This document shows, piece by piece, positions 55,576 to 64,000 of a stretch of DNA of 64,000 bases (position 1 is its first letter; each line of letters starts with the position of its first letter). The stretch covers positions 39,571,501 to 39,635,500 of the forward strand of contig CM065804.1 in NCBI GenBank assembly GCA_033398695.1. The letters are read 5' to 3'. Both the position numbers and the translations under genes were made by a program. Source of the DNA: Orobanche coerulescens (taxonomy: Eukaryota > Streptophyta > Magnoliopsida > Lamiales > Orobanchaceae). The notes below the pieces were generated by a model. The model was not told the origin of the DNA. It did not search any database and was given only the letters and a program-made list of their open reading frames with translations.

Positions 55576-56735
55576 TTAAAACATTGCCATTCCTACGGGT
55601 AGAGTAGACTGTCTTGTCTTGACTCCATCAGTCAGCTTCCCAAAGATCTGTTGGATAGGGTGATCTTTGAGCCACTCAGGAATGTCTTCTTCTTCAGGGC
55701 CTGTTCTCCTTGTAGATTTGCTTTGGTGGATTTCCTCTCTATCTGCATCAGCTTGGTTCTGATCTCCTTGGTCTGCAATGGGATCAGCTATCGTCTTGTC
55801 ATCTGCAGGTTGGGATATGGTCTGGTCTGCAGATGAGTCTTTATCAGCACCAACTAGATCAGGTAGGTTTGGTGGTCCTGTCTGATCTGCAGTTGGGTCT
55901 TTATCAGCTACAGATGGGTGTTCGGGCTGATCTGTAGGTGAGTCCACCATTCATGTGTCACAAACAATGACTTCTTCCAGGGTTGCAGATTTGAGCTTAT
56001 CCTCAATTAGTTCCACTTGTTTCCTGTACTCAACGTTAGATTCATCAAATACAACATGAGGTGTTTCCTCCACAACTAAGGTTCTTTTGTTAAAAACTCT
56101 ATATGCCTTGATTCTTTGTGAATATCCCATAAAGAGACCATCATCAGTTTTAGCATCAAAGGCATTTAGTTGGGTTTTACCATTGTTGTGGATGAAACAC
56201 TTACAACCAAAAATATGAAAATAAGCAACTGTAGGTGTTCTGCCATTCCAAACATCATAGGGAGTTTTGCCATGTATCCCTACTATCATACTCCTGTTAT
56301 GAGTGTGGCATGCTATCTTGACAGCTTCAGCCCAGAACCTCCTGGGCAGGTCTGCATCTGCAATCATGGACCTGGCTGCTTCCTTTAAGGTTCTGTTTCT
56401 TCTTTCGGCAACACCATTCTGCTGGGGGGTCCTGGCTGCAGAGAGCTCATGCTGAATTCCATTCTGATCGCTGTAATCATTGATCGCCTTGTTGAGAAAT
56501 TCACCTCCTCTATCTGATATGATCTTGATGATTGAGAGGGATTTCTCATTTTGGATCCTTCTCAGCAGCTCAGGTAACTTGGTCAAGGTTTCACTCTTCT
56601 TATACAAAAAGATAATCCATGTGTACCTTGAGTAGTCATCAACTACTACTAGAGCATGCTTTCTGCCACTTAGAGTCCTTGGCTTGATAGGGCCAAATAA
56701 ATCCATATGAAGTAGGTCTAAGATCCTTGATGTGA
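55576..56735 (-). pseudogene. Copia-2 integrase core and linker
   Basis: From about 56735: LLHMDLFGP (first Asp), LVVVDDYSRYTWI, IKIISDRGGEF (second Asp) and NGVAERRNRTLKEAARSM (Glu), all intact. Then IFGCKCFIHNN and the core end YRVFNKRTLVVEETPHVVFDE. A TGA at 55951-55953 ends it. The same frame continues as a variable acidic linker (55576-55950) with repeats of ADKD/ADQT leading to RT. The frame differs from that of the protease, so there is a frameshift near 56800. Confidence 0.88.
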
Positions 56736-56738
56736 GAG

Positions 56739-57300
56739 TTATAGGCTGGACTGGTTTGAATGATGCTCTGGTCTGCTTTCCTTTCTGACACGCATCACAG
56801 AGAGCTCCTTCTTGAATGATTCTTCTAGAAGTCCTCTGACCAGCTTTTGAGAACTAATCTTGTTGATGGCTTTGAAATTTAGGTGACATAATCTTTTGTG
56901 CCACAACCATCCATTCTCAGCTATTGTTTTAGATAGAAAACAGGTATTATGGGTTCCTGTGTTCCAATCTATCATGTAGACGTCTCTCCTTCTGAATCCT
57001 TGTAGCTTCACCTCTCCAGATAGAATATCTATCACCATACATTTCCAAATGGTGAAGACTACTAGATTATTTTCAACACAAAACTGGCTTATGCCCAAGA
57101 GATTATACTTGAGCCTTTTGACATAATAAACTTTGGATATAGTGATATTATCTCGGTGCAGCTCTCCAAAGCCTTTTGTTTGTCCTTTAGAGCTATCTCC
57201 AAAGGTTACGTCTGTACCTCTTTCTTTGGTATATTTTGTCAGCACCTTCTTGTTCCCGGTCATGTGCCTTGAGCATCCGGAATCTACAAACCATTCTTCA
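56739..57300 (-). pseudogene. Copia-2 protease and GAG-pre-integrase
   Basis: Minus-strand frame with WFVDSGCSRHMTGN (DSG at 57276-57284), TFGDSSKGQTKGFGE, the YNLLGISQFCV segment, and then the GAG-pre-integrase motif WLWHKRLCHLNFKAINKI. The CDACQKGKQTRASFK part appears in another frame near 56790, so a small indel lies at about 56800. The protease active site itself is intact. Confidence 0.85.
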
Positions 57301-57978
57301 CCTCCAATGTTTGAATTTGTGGAGATGTGGCAGTAATCCTTCCACCTTTTCTACAATCATACAAGCAGAGATTTAGGTACCCAAATTTGTGTGGGTCCTC
57401 TGGGGTTAGATGGTTTCATGGAGAATTGATTTCTCTTTGGAATGTGAAAATTGTTGTTATTACCCCTATAAGGAGTGTAAGGTCTGGGTCTATATCCTCT
57501 GTTAGGATTGTATACCAGATATGCCTCATTATATTAGTAGTGGGCCATTTCCAAACCTTGGCTGAGACCATTTATTAAGTCTTTGAGGTCTCCACACTTG
57601 TTCGTTTTGAAAATTAGCATAACCTTGAGGTTTCCATTTGCCTCTCCCATTTTGAAATCTGTTTTTGGGGAGTTTTTGATATCTTGGGCATGTTATGCAG
57701 GCCGCCATACGCCTTGGCCATTGCCTAGTCGCTTGTCTAGGTGGCTGCCTTGTCTACCTTGGTTGCAGCCTAGACTTGTGACTTGGCTGTTGCCTATTTT
57801 TAAATACAGGTTTGTATATAGGCTCATCAGAAGAGACAATTGTTTCTCCCTTGATGAAAGTGGTTTTAGAACTAGAGGGAGTGTGGGGGTCATATCCAAT
57901 TCCTGATCTGGAATATAGTGGCCTTTTATTGGTACACAATTCGTCAAGAGTTAGACACGCCTTCACGGAGGTTATTTA
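57301..57978 (-). pseudogene. Copia-2 gag-protease linker
   Basis: Region between nucleocapsid and protease, broken among frames. In plus-strand sense it carries short repeats of TTGCCTAG / GGTTGCAGCC (57715-57790). No domain recognised; low-complexity Asn/Gly-Gln type linker is usual here. Confidence 0.5.
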
Positions 57979-59443
57979 CTACGCCTGAGTCTTACTTACG
58001 TGAGTCAGTTTAGTAAACTCGGCTTTGACATGAGCAAGTACAACTGATTTTTCACTATTCGTAACAGTTAATCGTTTTATCTCAGCTGTAGTGACATCAG
58101 CCTGGTTTTTCAAGTTAACTGCAGCCTGGTTTTCAAGATTAGATTTTACTTTATTCAATTCTAGGCAGAGTTTTTCAAAATCATTTTTCAGCTGCCTATT
58201 CTCAGATTGCGATTGAGTCTTCTCGGCTGATACAGATAGGTGTGCAAATTTTAGTGTCTCAAAATCCTTAAGTAGCTGATTTACAGATTCGTGCAAGTCC
58301 ATATCTTGTGACATGGCTGAACTATTGTTTGAATTAGAAGGTTTCGATGTTACCTCTTCATCAGCTAGGTTGGCCATCAAACAATCATATTCTTCATCAT
58401 CATCACAGAAGAATCCGCTGCTTGACTCTACACGCTCTTGATCTTCTCCGATGAGGGCCTTCCTTCGGTCTTCTTTTCTGCTCACCTCCTTCATGCTCTC
58501 GTCCTTCTTAAGATCAGGACACTCGATTTTAATGTGTCCTGTCTTATGGCAGTTGTAACACTCCACCTTCTAGTTTCCGGCTTTTTGGTTTCTTCTGGAA
58601 TTCTCCTTATAATTATTTTTATATTTTGGAGTAATTCTTTCTGAAGTTGCTGAACCTTTGCATGATGAACGCCATTTCTTCCTCGAAATCGAGTGGATTT
58701 GGAGGTTTAACTTCATATAGGCTTTTGGTGGGGGACTCGGCTGCAAATGCTATTCCCTTCTCTGCAGGCTCGTTTGATGATGAACTTGGGAGTTCGAATT
58801 CATAAGCCTTAAGGTCAGAGAATAGTTCTTGAATCTTGATTTTTTTGAGGTCTTTGGATTCCCTCATGGCTACCACCATCATATTACACTCTAAATTAAG
58901 TGATCTCAGAACCTTCAGGTCCATCTCCCTGTTGCCATAGGATTTTCCCAGTGAATTGATTTCGTTGATGATCTCTGTGTACCTTGTGTCCACCTGGTCT
59001 ATGGATTCTCCGGTCTTCATCTTGAAGTTGTCAAACTTCTAGGTAGCGATTGACAACTTGTTTACTTTTATTAGCTCGGTACCTTCGCACATCACAACAA
59101 GGGTATCCCAAATCTCTTTGGCATTTTTGCAATTTTTAATCTTGACCATTGTTGATTTGTCAAGGGTTTGGTATAGCACAGCTCTGGCGCGGTTGTATAG
59201 GTTAGTTAGTTTTCTTTCTTTTCGGGTTAGATCCGTCCTCTTCTTTGGGATCTTTTACGGCTTCCCAGCTGCAATCTCCTCAGGAGTGTTGTCCTTCTCG
59301 AATATGAACGGGCCGTCTTCTATGATACACCATATGTCGTCATGGATTGAAGATAAATGTGCCTGCATCCTTATCTTCCAAAGATCATACTCGTCAACTG
59401 AAAACACAGGTAATCTAGAATGCATGTGTTTCATGTGTTCCAT
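57979..59443 (-). pseudogene. Copia-2 gag
   Basis: Start chosen at the ATG at 59441-59443 (MEHMKHMHSRLPVF), about 70 bp after the primer site. N-terminal part YDLWKIRMQAHLSS; TAA near 59256 after AAGKP. The capsid core continues as GESIDQVDTRYTEIINEIN, LRSLNLECNMMVVAMRE and IQELFSDLKAYEFEL (UBN2-type gag of Copia elements). A frameshift near 58600 leads to the zinc knuckle CYNCHKTGHIKIEC (58519-58560) and a hydrophilic coiled-coil-like tail (NQLLKDFETLKFAHLSVSAE), consistent with SIRE gag being long. Confidence 0.85.
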
Positions 59444-59515
59444 TTTAAAATGAGAGTTTAAAAAATATATATCCTTGATATATGGATCTGGTTCGTGAAA
59501 TAAATGAATCAAGCT

Positions 59516-59526
59516 CTCTGATACCA
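59516..59526 (-). promoter_or_regulatory. Copia-2 primer binding site (initiator Met-tRNA)
   Basis: On the minus strand TGGTATCAGAG, two bases from the LTR, an exact match to the first 11 bases of the initiator tRNA-Met complement. Confidence 0.88.
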
Positions 59527-59528
59527 CT

Positions 59529-60987
59529 TGTAGGTCACAAGTCGTCCAGGAATAAGTCTAGAGGGGGGGGGAGTGAATAGACTTATTAAAACTCTTAAAC
59601 TCTTTTCTTCGAAGAGTGAGTTTCTCAGCTGATAGATATTCGGAAATCAGCTGATGACGAAAACAAAACTAATCAATGGAACAGTAAAGTATGAATGCAA
59701 CAGTTAAGTATGATGCTGAAAGCAGTAAAACACGCAGGCAGTTATAGTGGTCTCAGAAGTGGAGTAATCCTCTACTAATCCACTTTCTCCAATACAGTTG
59801 GAGATGAATCCACTATAATTCTCAACCAGTGATAAATATTACAGTGATTCTTATACTTAGCTACAACAACTTCCAACCAGTGGAAATCCCGTCGTTGCAA
59901 CTCCTCTTTGACTACCTAGCACCACTTGATTCTTCAAATCCTCGGATGCCTATCTGTCTCGCAACTTCAACCAGTGAAGTACCCCGAACTCAGGTTTTAA
60001 GACAAGAGTGTTTGTCTTCTCCAACTAAGAGCTTTATTCAAATAAGAACTTCGAGTACTGCTCTTTTCACGATGCTATATGATTGCTTTGATTGCTTTGA
60101 TAATTTTGATCGCTTGAGAGTTTTGTTCGCATCGTACTGCTCATCTTCAAATCTTCGGATATATATAAGTGTCGATCCTTGAGCATTTTCTTCATAGCCG
60201 TTGCAAATCTTCTAACAAATTTGTCCATTGGAGAAATAGACTTCTTTGTTTATTTTTCTGAACGTTGCAAGGCTGGATTCCCATATTTTAATCCATCTTT
60301 CGACCGTTGTGAAGACTTTGCATGTGAGGCGCCGGATATTTTGAATATGATAAGATTAAAGTCTTCAGTGGTAGGTCTGGATGAATTATTTAATTCATAT
60401 CCTTGCGGATATCTCTCCAATTTGTCCCTTCACACTTGCATGTGACTTTCCGTAAATATTGACTATTCAACGCATGCTGACGTGGACTTGGAGTACTTGA
60501 CTGATCTCTTATAAGTCAAGTTGGCTGATGTACACTCATCTTCTCTGCAGTTTGGACTTCTCCGTCGATGACTTCTCTGATGACTGTTGAGACTCGCCTG
60601 ATCAGATGACTTGTCTGGAGTCTTTTGTCTTAATGAATTTTGACTTGTCTGATGGTCAGACTTCAGTTTACTTGGTCCGCTGATCACTTGACTGCAGTCT
60701 GGTCAAACATCTCTGATTTTTTTGTTGACCAGAACTTCTCTGATTTGACTCGGCTGTACTTCTCTGATGTGCTTATCTGTACCTTTGTACTTAGCTGATT
60801 TTGAGCCTAACTTAAATAGCCTATAGAAGATACTCATTTGGTTCTTCTTTACATTTTGCCAAGTATTTAACTTAACACAGATATGGCCTATGGAAGATAC
60901 TCATTTGGTTCTTCCTTACATTTTTGCCAAGTAATAAACATATAATGCACTGATGACATCATCAAAATCTAATACGTATTCCTAACA
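59529..60987 (-). repeat. Copia-2 5' LTR (intact reference copy)
   Basis: 1459 bp, uninterrupted, ends on the plus strand CGTATTCCTAACA then GTAGT. It serves as the empty-site reference for the Gypsy-A and Copia-1 insertions. Minus-strand TATA-like TTATATATATCC at about 60159-60170. U3 carries the CTTCTCTGA-type motifs (60530-60770). Confidence 0.95.
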
Positions 60988-60992
60988 GTAGT

Positions 60993-61340
60993 TTCACAGA
61001 GCATAAGAGTAGTGGGCCCCGTAAGGCCCATTCATCCTTTGATTCCCTTAAGAGTCCCCTGCACCCATCCAAAGGCGGAAAGATCTTCAGATCAGTATCA
61101 ACACCGACAGATGTGGTTAAGAGCTGTTTTAATTGTGGTCGCCCAGGACACATTTGGCGTGATTGTTTCTGTTCTCTAGTGACATGTTATGATTGCGGAC
61201 AGGAAGGGCATCGTGCAATGTTCTGCAGGGATGCCACTAAGTTAATTGTAGATCACACTTTGTATCCGGATCAGAAGGAAGCAAGTGTTCCACAAACACA
61301 GCAGAATGTCCAGCTACCCTAGAGTTTTGGTCGAGGACGA
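60993..61340 (+). pseudogene. Gypsy-C gag C-terminus with two zinc knuckles
   Basis: Resumes the gag cut at 17389. Two CX2CX4HX4C motifs: CFNCGRPGHIWRDC at 61125-61166 and CYDCGQEGHRAMFC at 61185-61226. Two knuckles distinguish it from Gypsy-B, which keeps one. A TAG at 61320-61322 ends the frame before an Arg-Gly rich segment (GRGRGRGQF). Confidence 0.85.
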
Positions 61341-61866
61341 GGCAGAGGACAGTTCGACCGAAAAGGAGTATCGAGTGCTGGATCTGTTCCCCTAATGGCT
61401 TTATGAGATGAGGAGGTCATACGTTCAGGATGTCGCTGTTGCATCGGGTACCGTTTAGATCCTTTCACAACCAGTTAGTGTTTTGTTCGATACAGGGGCT
61501 ACACATTCGTTTATATCATTGTCTTGTGTTAATCGTGTGAACATATCTTGTTTTCATAAATGTGAGCCTTATGTTGTGGGTTTACCAAGTGGGGAGAGAA
61601 TTGTGGGAAACTTAGAAACTACAGATTTTCCTGTATCAATTGGAGGCAAGGAGTGGCCCTCAAATCTGATTGTGATATAGATGCAAGGAGACGATCTGAT
61701 TCTCGAAGACGATTGGCTTAATCTATATGGAGATATTGTGAACTACCGAAAGAGCAATATCTCGATGAGAGCCGAAGATGGTTCCGAATTATTATTCGAG
61801 GGATGGAGACCAGAAAGCTCAGGGAAAATGATCAAAGATATGAAAGCCGTCAAACTGCTAAAATAG
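61341..61866 (+). pseudogene. Gypsy-C protease
   Basis: Catalytic VLFDTGATHSFIS with DTG at 61489-61497, then EPYVVGLPSGERIVGN and, after a TAG at 61678-61680, a GDDLILEDDWL segment (usually GxDWL) and the strand region to MKAVKLLK. An upstream frameshift lies near 61400-61460. Confidence 0.85.
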
Positions 61867-63240
61867 AGCTGTACTGGATAGTGGTGTTACACAATGAAGA
61901 AAGAAGACAAAAAAGTAGAGCTTTCATCCATTACTGTTGTGAGTGAATTTCCGGACGTGTTCCCTGACGAATTACTTGGACTACCTCCACGACGAGATGT
62001 AGAGTTTACCATCGAGCTACAATAGGAGCTACACTGATTTATAAGGCGTTGTATCTTATGGCACCCTCCGAAATGTATGAATTGAAGAAACAACTGGAAG
62101 AGTTACTGGACAAAGGCTATATTCAGCCAAGTGTTTCGCCCTGAGGTGCACCGGTTCTTTTTGTCCGAAAGAAAGATGGATCGCTTCCATTGTGTATTGA
62201 CTATCGGTAGCTGAACAAGATGACGATCAAGAACAAGTACCCGTTGCCACGGGTCGATGATTTGTTTGACCAGTTACAAGGAGCGACAGTATTTTCCAAG
62301 ATCGATTTGAGATCGGGATATCATCAGTTGAGGATTAAGGAATCTGATGTTCCAAAGTCAGCATTCTGAACTCGTTACGGACATTATGAATATGTGGTGA
62401 TGCCATTTGGTCTCACTAATGCGCCTGCTGTGTTTATGCAGTTAGTGAATCGAGTGTTCATAGAGTATTTGGAAAAATTCGTAGTTGTGTTTACTGATGA
62501 TATTCTGGTTTATTCCAAGAGCTCGGAAGAGCATGCGCAGCATTTACGGATCGTTTTGGACCTCTTGAGAAGCGAGCAATTATATGCCAAACTTTCTAAG
62601 TGTGAATTCTGGCTAAAGGAAGTGATGTTCCTCGGTCATGTGGTATCAGCGGAAGGAGTTCGAGTAGATCCCCAAAAAGTCGAGGCATTCTTGGATTGGA
62701 AGTCTCCTAAGAACGTGAAAGAAATCAGAAGTTTTCTAGGACTTGTTGGATATTATCGTCGGTTCGTGGAAGGGTTTTCCAAAATTACCCGCCCACTTAC
62801 TCGATTGCTGCAGAAAACTCAAAAGTTTGAGTGGAACGATATGTGTCAGGCCAGTTTTGATGAATCGAAGAAGAGATTGACGATGGCACCAATTTTAGCA
62901 CTACCACGAGGAACTGAAGGATTCATAGTTTACAGTGACGCTTCAAACCAAGGTTTTGGGTGTGTATTGATGCAGAATGAGAAGGTGATCGCCTGTGCTT
63001 CACGACAGTTGAAACCATATGAAGTAAATTATCCAACTCATGATTTGGAGCTGGCAGCTGTTGTTTTCGCCTTGAAGATATGGAGACATTATTTGTACGG
63101 GACTCATTATCAGATCTTCACAGATCATAAGAGTCTCAAATACATCTTTAGTCATAAAGAGTTAAACATGCGGCAGAGGAGATGGCTAGAATTGATTAGA
63201 GACTATGATTAGGAGATTCTTTATCACCCAGGCAAAGCGA
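61867..63240 (+). pseudogene. Gypsy-C reverse transcriptase and RNase H
   Basis: RT from about 61930 ([20 protein letters not shown]) with a frameshift near 62030. Stops then replace expected codons at SVSP(W)GAP (TGG to TGA, 62142-62144) and at about 62208 and 62368. The open stretch 62394-63212 holds [15 protein letters not shown], the active site [11 protein letters not shown] (Asp pair 62496-62501), [18 protein letters not shown] and RNase H ([37 protein letters not shown]). TAG at 63210-63212. Close in sequence to Gypsy-A. Confidence 0.9.
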
Positions 63241-64000
63241 ATGTAGTGGCCGATGCACTGAGCCGCAAACCCATTTCTATTCGAATGCTGGAGACTCTCA
63301 CCTCCTAGTCCAGCATTCAATGAGATTTGATTCGGTAAGGAATTGAAGTATGGTTGCAAGGAGTCCAAGGCAACTGTGTGTGATGGAATTAACTTTGTTG
63401 TTAATCGAAGAAATCAAATTTAAGCAGTTAGATGACCCTCTGATGATTCGATTACGTGACGAAGTGAGCAAGGTTAAGGCCCGAGGATTTGTGATTCATA
63501 ATGATGGAGTCTTGAGATTCCAGAATAGACTTTGTGTTCCCGATGTTGATATTTTGAAGCAGACAATTATGAAGGAAGCTCACAGTACGCCTTATTCTAT
63601 TCACCCGGGCACCAGTAAGATGTATAAGGATCTGAAGAAGAATTTTTGGTGGGGCAACATGAAGAGAGATGTGGCGGAATATGTCTCGAAGTGTTTAACT
63701 TGTTAGCAGGTTAAGATCGAACATCAACGACTCGCCGGGATGTTGAATCCACTTCCGATTCCTGAATGGAAGTGGGAAGAGATATATCGATGGACTTTAT
63801 CACTAATATGCCAAGGATCAGAACAGGGATGAACATGATTTGGGTGATAGTTGGTCGTTTAACCAAATCGGCTCATTTTCTGGGCATTAAGTATACTTGG
63901 GGACCAGAGAGGTTAGCACGTGTGTTTATTGCGTAGATAGTCCGATTGCATGATACACCAAAGACCATTATTTTTTCCCGAGACGGTCGTTTCGTGTCAC
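63241..64000 (+). pseudogene. Gypsy-C integrase, cut by the window end
   Basis: Linker NVVADALSRKP, a stretch of several stops and shifts (63290-63410), then the HHCC domain: HSTPYSIHPGTSKMYKDLKK and SKCLTC, with TAG at 63704-63706. The core begins LNPLPIPEWKWEE but shifts frame near 63780. SAHFLxI- and RDGRF-like pieces follow before the window ends. Catalytic Glu and chromodomain would lie outside. Confidence 0.85.

Larger units (their letters stand above)
17390..60987 (-). mobile_element. Copia-2: SIRE-type Ty1/Copia element with nested insertions
   Basis: 5' LTR 59529-60987 (minus orientation) and 3' LTR in three pieces: 17390-17672, 39503-39867 and 49291-50088. The outer target duplication GTAGT lies at 17385-17389 and 60988-60992, and joining the outer flanks restores the Gypsy-C gag frame. 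Pieces of the split LTR add up to 1446 bp against 1459 bp for the intact one. Internal order from the 5' side: primer site, gag, protease, integrase, RT, RNase H, a long extra ORF, PPT. The RT motif YVDDIIFGST and the extra ORF after pol are typical of the SIRE/Maximus lineage. Gypsy-A and Copia-1 both landed in its 3' LTR. Confidence 0.93.
13846..64000 (+). mobile_element. Gypsy-C: Tekay-like Ty3/Gypsy element, interrupted, runs off the window
   Basis: The 5' LTR (13846-16284) is followed by a Met-tRNA-type primer site and a gag remnant that is cut at 17389. Copia-2 is inserted there with the target duplication GTAGT (17385-17389 and 60988-60992). After 60992 the same element resumes with gag zinc knuckles, protease, RT, RNase H and integrase up to 64000. 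It is the outermost resolved host of the nest. Many stops and frameshifts show it is dead. The integrase and RT are close to those of Gypsy-A. The 3' LTR lies outside. Confidence 0.9.

Noticed and set aside
61867..63240. Integrated pararetrovirus (caulimovirus-like) origin for the RT regions
   Set aside because: All RT blocks are in gag-pol order with integrase, LTRs, primer sites and target duplications, which marks them as LTR retrotransposons.

Overview
The window is a block of repetitive plant DNA. It contains nested LTR retrotransposons and no recognisable host gene. Three things point to a flowering plant: chromodomain Ty3/Gypsy elements (Tekay/Del-like), Athila-like Gypsy elements with a tRNA-Asp primer site, and a SIRE-type Ty1/Copia element carrying an extra ORF after pol. 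Almost every long reading frame belongs to a retrotransposon or to its antisense shadow.

Layout. 1-1538 is the end of a Gypsy LTR. 1539-3638 plus 9640-10053 look like one decayed LTR in minus orientation, split by an internally deleted Athila-like element (Athila-1, 3639-9634, TSD GTAGC). 10557-11381 is a Copia LTR fragment, followed by a minus-strand Gypsy LTR (11382-12961). From 12965 to the window end there is one nest, at least five levels deep. A SIRE-type LTR (12965-13845) is interrupted by Gypsy-C (13846 to beyond 64000, plus strand). Gypsy-C is interrupted in gag by Copia-2, a SIRE-type element (17390-60987, minus, TSD GTAGT). The 3' LTR of Copia-2 is interrupted twice: by Gypsy-A (17673-39497, minus, TSD ACTAT) and by Copia-1 (39868-49285, plus, TSD TTTTC). 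Gypsy-A holds Gypsy-B in its 3' LTR (17920-24166, minus) and Athila-2 in its 5' LTR (33138-38243, plus, TSD GTTAC). Insertion boundaries were placed by comparing each split LTR with its intact partner and by short direct repeats, so the order of insertion can be read directly.

All elements look dead. Gypsy-A keeps gag-pol in one frame but with many in-frame stops and a deleted chromodomain. Gypsy-B has lost protease-RT-RNase H and the integrase catalytic Glu. Copia-1 has stops and a 35-bp frameshifting duplication. Copia-2 has stops and frameshifts. The Athila elements have lost nearly all of gag-pol.

The most interesting signal is not coding. Different families carry their own array of short palindromes or repeats in U3, mostly just upstream of a TATA box: TAACGTACGTTA-type palindromes in all three Gypsy elements, TGTGCCGCGGCACA-type palindromes in the Athila LTRs (with a second internal array), and TCAGAGAA-type repeats in the SIRE-type LTRs. 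Other notable signals are a hairpin with an invariant AGGCAA loop and covarying stem after the Athila coding region, a long single-frame extra ORF in Copia-2, and a 591-bp tandem duplication of the pol end, PPT and U3 in Gypsy-B.
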